Shown one piece after another: positions 11,656-19,514 of a DNA stretch of 64,000 bases. A program made the position numbers and the translations under genes. The DNA comes from Roseateles oligotrophus. GTDB taxonomy: Bacteria; Pseudomonadota; Gammaproteobacteria; Burkholderiales; Burkholderiaceae_C. The stretch covers positions 372,001 to 436,000 of the forward strand of contig NZ_JAJIRN010000006.1 of the NCBI RefSeq assembly GCF_025717515.1. The letters run 5' to 3'. The notes below the pieces were generated by a model that worked only from the letters and a program-made list of their open reading frames with translations, had not been told where the DNA came from and did not search any database. Each line of letters opens with the position of its first letter. Positions within the stretch are counted from its first letter, which is position 1.

Positions 11656-11674
11656 TTTCAAGCTCGGCTTGAAA
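11656..11674. repeat. 8-bp perfect inverted repeat upstream of the metzincin gene
   Basis: TTTCAAGC (11656-11663) and GCTTGAAA (11667-11674) separated by TCG. It could be an operator half-site pair or a small RNA hairpin. No matching regulator is recognisable, and it lies 270 bases before the start codon. Confidence 0.4.
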
Positions 11675-11943
11675 CAAGCTAACTCCAAGAGACCACTGAT
11701 AGCCAACTGGCACCGGGAAACCCACGTTCACCGAAGCGGTGTGCATTGCAATTGCTGTTTCGCAATCAGGACGGTCAATGGCGGCCTAATATTTTTTTGC
11801 GGTTCATCTCTGCTCGGCGATATGAATGGATAGAACTTTGATGTTTTTGAGATGTCGAAGTTTGTAGTTCGCTGACCTTGCAAATACGGCTCTGAGGCCA
11901 GTGAATCGAGTGTTGACTTAATCACTAACTCAAGGAGATTGAT

Positions 11944-14031
11944 ATGGCTTACGAAGATCCGACAAGCTCTTCCTTTGACAATTTGGTGGACGAATATCCG
12001 GCGGATCTCGCCGATGTTGCCGAGCTCTCAATCGAAGATCGGCTTGATGTGTTGACCGCCGCAGAGCCTACGGCCGGTGTTGAGGGGCAGATCGCTCAGG
12101 CGATAGCGCCCGCTCCTTTGCCTGTCATTCATAGAACCAGCAGCGGGCTCTACCGAAGCCCCACAACAGCCGGCATTCAACTCGAATTGCGTGTTGACGT
12201 TGATGGCGTGCACCCGCTGCGCAAGGTCAGCGGGGACTTCTTCACGATGGCCGGCGCCACCGTCAACTATTACGGATCCTTCATCGTCGACAGCCCCGCC
12301 ATCACCACCACGAGCAACGCGATCGTGATTCGTGGTCAGGGTCGTTTCACCTGGAGTGCCGGAGCGCCCGTCGTACAAGTGACGATCCAGCGACGTTCGA
12401 TATTTCAGCCCGCAGCGCCTGCTGTGCTGCAATTCTTCACCAGCAGCGGCGCGCCCGGAGCCAGCTACCTTTGCCAATTCGGGGCGCATCATTTCCGCTC
12501 GGTCTTCATTGAAACAGACCGGGTATCTGATGTCACGACTCCGGTATTCAGCAGCTACAACACGGCGACGCTACCCTCGGGTGGCCCGGGCCGGACTTTG
12601 TCGGTCGTGTCCGCCTACGCCGAAGCAGGCATCCAACTGGTGCCCACCGCCGGCACAGATGTGATCGATATTCGTGAAGCCGGGGGGGATGTGCGTTGGT
12701 CAGATGCCGAACTCCATGCCTCGATGGTCAGGCATTTCTCCTTGTGGCGCGATGTTCCCCAATGGGCGGTATGGCAGGTCGTTTGTCAGCACCATGAGTT
12801 GGGTGACGGGTTGCTGGGCATCATGTTCGATCAGGCCGGGCGCCAACGCCAAGGTTGCGCGGTATTTCATGCCGGGCTGGGTGGCAGCACGCCCGACAGG
12901 CTGCGCGAACAACTCTACTGCTATGTGCATGAACTGGGGCACTGCTTCAATTTGCTGCATTCCTGGCAAAAGTCCCTCGGCAACCCACCGGGCGCCAACC
13001 GGCCTAACGCCAAATCCTATATGAACTATCCATGGCGCTACCCCGGTGGAGCGGCGGCGTTCTGGGCCGCCTTTGGCTTTGTCTTTGACGACCCGGAACT
13101 GACTCATCTGCGCCATGCTTTCCGCAACAACATCATCTTGGGCGGCAACCCCTTCGCCACGGGGTCCTCCCTCAGCAACCCCGAGTTGATGGCCGAGCCG
13201 ATCAGTGATCAGTCGGGATTGCAATTCCATATCAATGGCGTGCATCCGAGTTTTGCCTTGGGTGAGCCTGTGGTCATTCATCTCAAGCTCAGCCCGACCG
13301 ACCTGCGCGGCAAGACCGTCATTCCACATGTGCACCCGAACCAGGGCATGTGCAGCGTGGTGATCGGAAGGCCCAACGGCAGCGTGGTTCTTTATGAGCC
13401 CTACATCGACCATTTGATGGCCAGCAAGACAAAGTTCCTGCCGGCTGGCAAGGTCATTGAAGACAGTGCCTATATCGGGTTCGGCAAGGGTGGACTCTAC
13501 TTTGATCAGCCCGGCATATACACATTGCGGGCCGTCTATCACGCCCTGGATGGATCGCAAGTCATGTCCAACGTGCTGTCGGTACGGGTTCGCTATCCGG
13601 GATCGGCCGAAAATGAAGAGGTGGCAAACCTGCTTCTGGGCGAAGAACAAGGCACCTTGTTCTTCCTGAAGGGTTCCGACTCTGAATTCTTGCGCTCAGG
13701 CAATGAGGCTTTTGAGACCATGCTCGAAAAGCATCCAGGCCATCGCTTGACGGACTATGTCCGATTCGCCCGAGGAGTGAATGCGGGACGGACGTTCAAG
13801 ACGATCTCCAAGGACAAAGAGCATGGCGTGCTTGTGCGACAGTCAAATCTGGCCGATGCCAACGCATTGCTGATGGCCGCCACCTCGGGCAAGAGTGTGC
13901 TGGATGATTTGAGCAAGCAGAACTGCCTCGAATCGCTCGCCTCGATTCATCGCAACAAAGGTGACGAAAAGTCGGCGAAATTGGCCCTCAAAATGGCGCA
14001 GGACATTGCCAATATGCGCGCCGCGAAATGA
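11944..14031 (+). CDS. Predicted metzincin-type zinc metalloprotease, no signal peptide
   Basis: Unrecognised 695-residue protein with a strong zinc-protease signature. HELGHCFNLLH at residues 329-339 is the metzincin pattern HExxHxxxxxH, with Asn where Gly is usual. SYMNY around Met360, 21 residues after the third His, fits the Met-turn. Layout: acidic N-terminal tail (1-55), beta-rich region (60-270), protease core (about 270-400), a beta-sandwich-like part (about 420-575, with IPHVHPNQGM and QPGIYTLRAVYHALDGS), and a helical TPR-like end (about 580-690). There is no signal peptide or membrane segment, unusual for this protease class. An AAGGAG ribosome-binding site precedes the ATG. A strong terminator lies 120 bases downstream. 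Activity is inferred from the motif; substrate and location are unknown. Confidence 0.78.
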   Translation: MAYEDPTSSSFDNLVDEYPADLADVAELSIEDRLDVLTAAEPTAGVEGQIAQAIAPAPLPVIHRTSSGLYRSPTTAGIQLELRVDVDGVHPLRKVSGDFFTMAGATVNYYGSFIVDSPAITTTSNAIVIRGQGRFTWSAGAPVVQVTIQRRSIFQPAAPAVLQFFTSSGAPGASYLCQFGAHHFRSVFIETDRVSDVTTPVFSSYNTATLPSGGPGRTLSVVSAYAEAGIQLVPTAGTDVIDIREAGGDVRWSDAELHASMVRHFSLWRDVPQWAVWQVVCQHHELGDGLLGIMFDQAGRQRQGCAVFHAGLGGSTPDRLREQLYCYVHELGHCFNLLHSWQKSLGNPPGANRPNAKSYMNYPWRYPGGAAAFWAAFGFVFDDPELTHLRHAFRNNIILGGNPFATGSSLSNPELMAEPISDQSGLQFHINGVHPSFALGEPVVIHLKLSPTDLRGKTVIPHVHPNQGMCSVVIGRPNGSVVLYEPYIDHLMASKTKFLPAGKVIEDSAYIGFGKGGLYFDQPGIYTLRAVYHALDGSQVMSNVLSVRVRYPGSAENEEVANLLLGEEQGTLFFLKGSDSEFLRSGNEAFETMLEKHPGHRLTDYVRFARGVNAGRTFKTISKDKEHGVLVRQSNLADANALLMAATSGKSVLDDLSKQNCLESLASIHRNKGDEKSAKLALKMAQDIANMRAAK

Positions 14032-14152
14032 GGGGTTCGACCCTTGGCGTCGAGTCGATCGGCAGCCAAGTTCAAGCAAGCCGCGTGAAGTCTCGGGCAG
14101 GGCTAAACAGTAGCGGGAAACCTTAACGCCCCTGATTCGCCAAGCTCGTGAC

Positions 14153-14187
14153 AAGGTCTCGTGTCATCTTCACGAGACCTTTTTTTG
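14153..14187 (+). terminator. Rho-independent terminator after the metzincin gene
   Basis: Perfect 11-bp stem AAGGTCTCGTG / CACGAGACCTT (14153-14163 and 14171-14181), 7-base loop, then a T-run through 14187. This is a textbook intrinsic terminator. It separates the protease gene from the next small gene, unless that one has its own promoter between 14187 and 14242. Confidence 0.9.
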
Positions 14188-14241
14188 CTCGGCCAACGGT
14201 GCGAGCATCGGCTCATTCGCAATATCAAAGGGAGAGCGGCC

Positions 14242-14550
14242 ATGAGTCGACTACAGATTGATCTGCAAGACGGTTTTCAAGGTCAGGCGGTGACCATTGA
14301 GGTGAATGGAAGGCAAGCCTACAGTCGGTCGGGGGTTTCTACAGATTTGAGAATCTCGCGCGCCGACGCCTTGGAACTCGACCTAGAGGATGGATCTCAT
14401 CCGACCAAGCTGCGAGTATTGGTTGAACCCGGCCACCACCAAGCGCTGTTCGAGCTGGATGTCGAGTCGACCCCTTTTCTGGCAATTTCCTTGCGGGATG
14501 GCACCACGATCGAGTTCACGGCGTCCAAGGAGATGCCGCGATATATGTGA
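14242..14550 (+). CDS. Hypothetical small beta-rich protein
   Basis: A 102-residue protein that I cannot name. The ATG at 14242 is chosen because a GGGAGAG ribosome-binding site lies 6 bases before it; the frame is open further upstream to 14161 but overlaps the terminator. The sequence alternates short hydrophobic strands (SRLQIDLQDGFQGQAVTIEV, TKLRVLVEPG, HHQALFELDV, FLAISLRDGTTIEF) and ends MPRYM. It has no cysteines, signal peptide or long helices, consistent with a small beta-sandwich. It follows the metzincin gene on the same strand but beyond a terminator, so it may be a partner, chaperone or inhibitor. That is speculation from position only. Confidence 0.65.
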   Translation: MSRLQIDLQDGFQGQAVTIEVNGRQAYSRSGVSTDLRISRADALELDLEDGSHPTKLRVLVEPGHHQALFELDVESTPFLAISLRDGTTIEFTASKEMPRYM

Positions 14551-14658
14551 GCTCTTGGGCGCATATGCTGGCCGGGACCAACATCGCCGGCTCCGGTCAG
14601 CATGGGACCGGCGCCGGCATTGCCAAACCGCCAAAGTTGCGCAGCCCATTGCCTGCGC

Positions 14659-14684
14659 TTGCGCATCCGTTTTGCGCATCCGTT
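14659..14684 (+). repeat. 13-bp perfect tandem duplication
   Basis: TTGCGCATCCGTT occurs twice back to back at 14659-14671 and 14672-14684, in the 209-base spacer upstream of the hemerythrin gene. It is probably a replication-slippage product; it could also double a protein-binding site in that promoter. Confidence 0.8.
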
Positions 14685-14759
14685 TGAGTCTGAAGCTTGA
14701 AACCGACCTCCTTGATCTGAGACAAGCTCGCGCGCCAGCGTTCACGCTAAGCTTTCGGT

Positions 14760-15239
14760 ATGAGCATCTTGACCTGGACCGACGCGCTGGCCTTGCAGCA
14801 GCCGCAAATTGATCAAACCCACCAAGAGTTCGTTGTCTTGCTCAATGAACTTGCCTTGGCCCTGCAAACCGAGGACAGCGCCCTGCCCGTCTACCAGCGT
14901 CTGCTGGCTCATACCGAGCAGCACTTCGCGATGGAAGAAGGCTTTATGGCGGCGACCGGCTTTGCCCCGGACAACTGCCACAGCAAGCAGCATGCGATGG
15001 TGCTAGACGTGATGCGCCAAGTGCTGGTGCACACCCACGCCGAACATGATTTGGAGCCGATGCGCAATCTGCTGCCGGAGTTGGTCAACTGGTTTCCATC
15101 GCATGCCGAGATGATGGACGCGGCCTTGGTCTTTCACATGAGCCAAGTCGGCTTCGACCCAGCGACCGGCGCATTCAGCAAACCCGCCATGGTCGGCGCC
15201 GAGCCTATCAGTTCCTGCGGCAGCGGTAGCTGCGGCTGA
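14760..15239 (+). CDS. Bacteriohemerythrin
   Basis: A single-domain hemerythrin of 159 residues that would bind O2 at a non-heme di-iron centre in the cytosol, for oxygen storage, sensing or delivery. Iron-ligand pattern: His21 (DQTHQEF), His51/His55 with Glu59 (HTEQHFAMEE), His in NCHSKQHAMVL, and HAEMMDAAL near the C-terminus. It ends in a short Cys-rich tail SSCGSGSCG, unusual for the family. Its own promoter probably lies in the preceding 209 bases. The dinB gene follows 63 bases later. Confidence 0.9.
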   Translation: MSILTWTDALALQQPQIDQTHQEFVVLLNELALALQTEDSALPVYQRLLAHTEQHFAMEEGFMAATGFAPDNCHSKQHAMVLDVMRQVLVHTHAEHDLEPMRNLLPELVNWFPSHAEMMDAALVFHMSQVGFDPATGAFSKPAMVGAEPISSCGSGSCG

Positions 15240-15302
15240 ACGCCTGAGCCGGCGGCGTCGCTGCTGACAAAGCCTGACAGCAGCAGCATCGACAATGGCG
15301 GC

Positions 15303-16547
15303 ATGGCGACGCCGCAGAACATCCCTCCACAGCTCCCCGAGCGCTTGATCGCGCATCTGGACATGGACGCGTTCTACGCCTCCGTGGAGTTGCTGCGTTA
15401 CCCCGACCTGAAGGGTCAGGCGGTGGTAATAGGCGGGCGCCGCAGCCACGCACCGGTGACGCTGGAAGACGGCAGCCGGCGCTATTCCAGACTGCGCGAC
15501 TACACCGGCCGCGGCGTCATCACGACCTCGACCTATGCGGCCCGCGACCTCGGCGTGTTCTCGGGCATGGGCCTGATGAAGGCGGCCTTGCGCGCGCCCG
15601 ACGCCATCCTCTTGCCGACCGACTTTGACGCCTACCGCTTGTACTCGCGCCTGTTCAAGGCGGCCGTGGCCGAGCTGGCGCCGGTGATCGAGGACCGGGG
15701 TATTGACGAGATCTACATTGACCTGAGCGACATCCCCGGCATCCGCGAAGCCGTCGGCCACGACCCGCTGGGCGGCGTGCGGGCGATCGCCCGCGAGATC
15801 AAGAATTCGGTCTTTCGTGCCACCGGCCTGACCTGCTCGATCGGCATCACGCCCAACAAGCTGCTCTCCAAGATTGCCTCCGATCTGGACAAGCCCGACG
15901 GCATCACCATCTTGACCGAGGCCGATATCCCGACCCGCATCTGGCCCTTGGGCGTGCGCAAGGTCAACGGCATCGGCCCAAAAGCGGCGGCCAAGCTCTT
16001 GGCGCTGGGCATAGAAACGGTCGCCGAGCTGGCGGCCGCCGAGCCGCCAATGCTGATCGGCCAATTCGGCAACAGCTTCGGCGCCTGGCTGCACGAAGCG
16101 GCACATGGGCGCGACAAGCGCGCCGTGGTCACGCACAGCGAGCCGGTATCGATCAGCCGCGAGACGACCTTCGAGCGCGACCTGCACGCGGTGCTCGACA
16201 AGGCCGAGTTGGGCGCCGTCTTCACCCGGCTGTGCGAGCAGTTGGCCAGCGACCTGACGCGCAAGGGTTATCAGGGCCGCACGATCGGGCTGAAGCTGCG
16301 TTTTGAGGGCTTTCACACCGTCACGCGAGACCTGACCCTGGAGTTGCCAACCCAGGACGCGCAGGCCATCCGCCGCGCGGCCGGAGCCTGCCTGAAGCGG
16401 GTGCCGCTGGACAAGCGGATTCGGCTGCTGGGCGTGCGGGTCGGGGGGCTGAGCCGGCCGGGGGTGCCTGACCTGGGGGCGGGCAAGCGCGCGCGGCTCA
16501 AACCAGCAGCAAGCGGGCCAAAGCCGGAGAACTTGGCCTTGTTTTGA
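15303..16547 (+). CDS. dinB: Y-family DNA polymerase IV (DinB), variant with a loop insertion
   Basis: Error-prone translesion polymerase of 414 residues. Active-site carboxylates are Asp20 (HLDMDAFYASVE) and Asp135/Glu136 (GIDEIYIDLSD). CSIGITPNKLLSKIASDLDKPDG, the helix-hairpin-helix VNGIGPKAAAKLLALGI and a little-finger domain follow. Two oddities: the usual S-x-DE-A-Y motif reads GIDEIYIDLSD, and about 25 extra residues (RRSHAPVTLEDGSRRYSRL) sit between VVIGG and RGVITTSTYAAR. So this is a divergent DinB subfamily rather than the classical dinB. The stop overlaps a possible TTG start of the following kinase. No LexA box is obvious in the 63-base upstream spacer. Confidence 0.92.
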   Translation: MATPQNIPPQLPERLIAHLDMDAFYASVELLRYPDLKGQAVVIGGRRSHAPVTLEDGSRRYSRLRDYTGRGVITTSTYAARDLGVFSGMGLMKAALRAPDAILLPTDFDAYRLYSRLFKAAVAELAPVIEDRGIDEIYIDLSDIPGIREAVGHDPLGGVRAIAREIKNSVFRATGLTCSIGITPNKLLSKIASDLDKPDGITILTEADIPTRIWPLGVRKVNGIGPKAAAKLLALGIETVAELAAAEPPMLIGQFGNSFGAWLHEAAHGRDKRAVVTHSEPVSISRETTFERDLHAVLDKAELGAVFTRLCEQLASDLTRKGYQGRTIGLKLRFEGFHTVTRDLTLELPTQDAQAIRRAAGACLKRVPLDKRIRLLGVRVGGLSRPGVPDLGAGKRARLKPAASGPKPENLALF

Positions 16548-16606
16548 GTACCCCACAAAGCTTCGACTCCGCGCGGCAGCGCTGCAACACCCCGGACAAG
16601 GCCGCA

Positions 16607-18991
16607 ATGACAGCGCGCGGCCAAGCCGTTATCCTTGCGGCGGGTCTGGACGCGCTTGCCCGCGTCGAAGCGGCCCACAAAGCCCGGAGTGCCGACCAAG
16701 TGCCTGTTCCCTGTTCTGCGCTGGAAGACCTGCTCAAACGCTTGGCCCAAATGGCCAAGCGGCACCCGCTGTGCGCGCAGCGCCGCTATGCAACGCTGGA
16801 GCAAGCGATGCGTAGCCAAGGCCGGCTGGCCGAGGCGATAGACACCCTGTATATCCGCTTCAATCTGCTCGAACATAGAGGCCGCGCCCAAGAGTTGCGC
16901 GGCAGCTTGAGCCAGGCTCAACAGCAGGCCGCTTCGGCCGGCTTGCAAGCCCAAGCCGCCCGCATGTTCGAGGCGCTAGGCCGGATTGCCTACCAAGTTG
17001 GCGACTACCTGGAGGCCACCGAAAAATGGTCAAGAGCGGTCGACCTGGCACAGTTGGCGGGAGAACTCCGCGTCGGTGTGGCGGCACGCATCGGCTTGGG
17101 GCAGATCCATTACGCCGTCGGTGCATGGGACAGTGGCCGGCGCTTTCACCGCGACGCCGCCAACTTGCTGGCCAATCTGGACGACAGCTATCTGGAGGCC
17201 AAGCTGGCGCTCAATCTGGGCGTTGGCAACCTGGAGAACTCGCAACTCGAAGAAGCCGAGCGGCAGTTCAAGGAAGGTTTGGCGGCGGCGCGGCGCGGCC
17301 AACACCAGGAGTTTGAAGCGGAGGCCTTGTGGCAAATGGCGCGAGTCTTGCTGGCCCGCGGCCAAGCCGATTTGGCCACGCAACCCTGCCGCATGGCGCT
17401 TGATCTGGCCTCAAGCCTGGGGCACTCCTGGTTAGAAAGTGTGGCCAGCCAAACCTGGACCGAAATTGCCTTGGAGCGCAACGATCAGGGCGAGGCGTTA
17501 AAGAGCGCCCAATTCGCACTTGAGCGGGCACAGCGCATTCAATCGCGGGCGCAGGAAAGCCGCTCGCACCAGCAGTTGGCTCAGCTCTATCAAGCGCAAG
17601 GCGATTTGAATCTGGCGCTCAAACATCTTTGGCGGCATGTCAAGGTGCAAGCCGAAATAGAACGCCTGAACCTGCCCGAGCGGCTGGCCAAACTGGCCCA
17701 TTACGACATCTCGCGCAAGCCGCCGGAAATCATGTTGCTGGAGCTATCGAACCAGCAGTGGCCGCTCAACAACGCCGACGATATCGGCAAGGCCTGCATG
17801 GAGCTGACCGAAAAAGCCCGCCAGATCCTGTCGCTGGACGGGGTCAGCTTTTGGTGGGCAAACGAGTTGCCCGGCGTTTATGCACTGCAGCAGCATGCCG
17901 GCTTGGACGAACAAAGCCGCGGCTTCAGCTTGAGCTCCCCAGACCAGGCGAGCTACCTGGAAATGTTGACGCAACGGGGCGTGCCTCTGGTGCTGGCGGA
18001 TCTGCGCCTTCACCCCTGCCTGAACGAGTTTCTGGGGTTGCCCGGCATCGAGCAGGCAAGTTCACAAATCGAGATCCCCTTGTTCGTGCAGCAGCAATTG
18101 CGCGCCGTCTTGTGGCTGACTCAGACCGGCCAGAGGGCCTGGACGCGCGAAGACCAGTTGCAAGCAAGTCATCTGGGCAAGGTCTTTGAGCGCGTGCTGT
18201 TGAGTGCCGATCTGGCCCTCGCCCAACAAACACAGGCCTCGATGGAGCAAGAGAAGGCCGACGCCTTGGGCCGCCTGGTGGCCGGCGTCGCGCATGAGGT
18301 CAACACGCCGATCGGCGTGGCCGTTACGGCCGCGTCCAGCGTGTCCGACAACGCTCAGCGCCTGGTCGACATATTGGCCGGCGACCGGATCAGCCGCAAC
18401 GAGTTGCAGCAATTGTCGGTCCGCTTGAAGACCGGCTCCGAGTTGGTGGAGCGCAATCTGGAGCGTGCCGCCGCCTTGATCGGGAATTTCAAAAAGGTCA
18501 CCGTCGATCAAGCCTCAGAGGCGGTCAGCGAGTTCAACTTGGCCGACTACCTAAGCAGCGTGCTGTCGGTGCTCAGCCCCGCGCTGCGCAAGGCGGCAGT
18601 GGAGGTTTCGCTCGACGTCAACACCGAGATCGAACTTTGCATGGCCTCCGGTCTGCTGACCCAAGTGCTGTCCAACCTGGTCATGAACGCGATCAATCAC
18701 GCCTTCCCGGAACGCCGCGGCGGCAAGATTTTGATCAGTGCCCGGCTTCATGGGCGCCAGGTCTTGCTCGATGTGACGGACGACGGTGTCGGGGCGAGCG
18801 CGGCCGTGCGGGCTCGCATGTTCGAACCCTTCTTCACCACCAAGCGCGGCAAGGGTGGCTCAGGCCTGGGGCTCTATATCGTGCAGTCGATCGTGCAGCG
18901 CCTCGGCGGCAGCATCGAGTTGCCGGAGGTCGAACAAGGACTCTGTGTGCGGGTTCGATTGCCGCTTGAGCCGGTATCGGCTGAGTGCTGA
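16607..18991 (+). CDS. TPR-GAF hybrid-input sensor histidine kinase
   Basis: A cytosolic histidine kinase of 794 residues from the ATG at 16607. A TTG at 16544 would add 21 residues and overlap the dinB stop by 4 bases. Order of parts: TPR-like helical repeats at about 60-370, a GAF-like domain at about 400-545 (ending VFERVLL), the dimerisation helix with His563 in LGRLVAGVAHEVNTPIGVAVTAASS, and a HATPase domain with LVMNAINHAFPE, DVTDDGVGAS, FEPFFTTKRGKGGSGLGLYIV. There are no membrane segments. No response regulator is adjacent, so it is an orphan kinase. The tight junction with dinB suggests cotranscription. Confidence 0.9.
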   Translation: MTARGQAVILAAGLDALARVEAAHKARSADQVPVPCSALEDLLKRLAQMAKRHPLCAQRRYATLEQAMRSQGRLAEAIDTLYIRFNLLEHRGRAQELRGSLSQAQQQAASAGLQAQAARMFEALGRIAYQVGDYLEATEKWSRAVDLAQLAGELRVGVAARIGLGQIHYAVGAWDSGRRFHRDAANLLANLDDSYLEAKLALNLGVGNLENSQLEEAERQFKEGLAAARRGQHQEFEAEALWQMARVLLARGQADLATQPCRMALDLASSLGHSWLESVASQTWTEIALERNDQGEALKSAQFALERAQRIQSRAQESRSHQQLAQLYQAQGDLNLALKHLWRHVKVQAEIERLNLPERLAKLAHYDISRKPPEIMLLELSNQQWPLNNADDIGKACMELTEKARQILSLDGVSFWWANELPGVYALQQHAGLDEQSRGFSLSSPDQASYLEMLTQRGVPLVLADLRLHPCLNEFLGLPGIEQASSQIEIPLFVQQQLRAVLWLTQTGQRAWTREDQLQASHLGKVFERVLLSADLALAQQTQASMEQEKADALGRLVAGVAHEVNTPIGVAVTAASSVSDNAQRLVDILAGDRISRNELQQLSVRLKTGSELVERNLERAAALIGNFKKVTVDQASEAVSEFNLADYLSSVLSVLSPALRKAAVEVSLDVNTEIELCMASGLLTQVLSNLVMNAINHAFPERRGGKILISARLHGRQVLLDVTDDGVGASAAVRARMFEPFFTTKRGKGGSGLGLYIVQSIVQRLGGSIELPEVEQGLCVRVRLPLEPVSAEC

Positions 18992-18997
18992 GCAGTC

Positions 18998-19396
18998 TCA
19001 GGGCTTGCGCGTCGGCAAACTCCATAACCACCAGGCCACGCAGGCACAGCAAGCCGCCGGCAGCCAAGCCCAGAGCAGCGGCAGCTTGAATGCCGCCGTG
19101 ACCGAGCCGATAGCCATCATCACCGTGGCCAACTGTTTGGCCCGCAGCGGCACCGCCCGCGTCGCGCGCCAGTCGCGCACCATCGGGCCGAATAGTTTGT
19201 GATTGAGCATCCAGCGCTCGCAGCGACTGCTGCCACGCGAGAAACAAAACGCCGCCAGCAGCACAAAAGGCGTGGTCGGCAGCAGCGGCACAAAGATGCC
19301 GACGAAGCCAAGCACCAGGCAAGCGATGCCGGCCAGCAACCACAGCACGCGCTGCCAGGTGGGCAAGGGACTTGCGAGATTCTCAGCGACTGGCAT
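18998..19396 (-). CDS. YbaN family (DUF454) inner-membrane protein
   Basis: A small membrane protein of 132 residues with two N-terminal hydrophobic segments (VLWLLAGIACLVLGFVGIFVPLLPTTPFVLLAAFCFS) and two near the C-terminus. The motif GIFVPLLPTTPFVLLAAFCFSRGS and the segment NHKLFGPMVRDW are the hallmark of the DUF454/YbaN family, whose function is not known. It converges on the TPR-GAF kinase with a 6-base gap and is divergent from lldD. Confidence 0.9.
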   Translation of the reverse strand: MPVAENLASPLPTWQRVLWLLAGIACLVLGFVGIFVPLLPTTPFVLLAAFCFSRGSSRCERWMLNHKLFGPMVRDWRATRAVPLRAKQLATVMMAIGSVTAAFKLPLLWAWLPAACCACVAWWLWSLPTRKP

Positions 19397-19514
19397 CGGC
19401 TACTCATTGGTGGCAAAAATGGAAACGACAAACTGCGTCCGCGTTCAACATTCTCTCAGCTCGCTCCGCTAGCATTAGCGCCAACAAGACCTTAAAACAC
19501 CCAGAGACCTCACC

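Larger units (their letters stand above)
11370..11943. other. 574-bp non-coding leader between argH and the metzincin gene
   Basis: No convincing gene. Short minus-strand frames here (for example 11361-11600 and 11728-11925) lack family resemblance and ribosome-binding sites. The segment holds the argH hairpin (11401-11424) and a perfect 8-bp inverted repeat TTTCAAGC-tcg-GCTTGAAA at 11656-11674. Its last ~200 bases are visibly more AT-rich than the surroundings. The long, AT-richer upstream region and its inverted repeat suggest a separately regulated accessory gene downstream. I could not place a confident -35/-10 pair. Confidence 0.5.

Noticed and set aside
11728-11925. 65-codon minus-strand frame in the leader of the metzincin gene
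   Set aside because: No ribosome-binding site, no recognisable family; more likely part of the promoter region.
15003-16607. 534-codon minus-strand frame opposite hemerythrin and dinB
   Set aside because: Covers two well-supported genes and has repetitive Gln/Gly/Arg composition typical of antisense frames.
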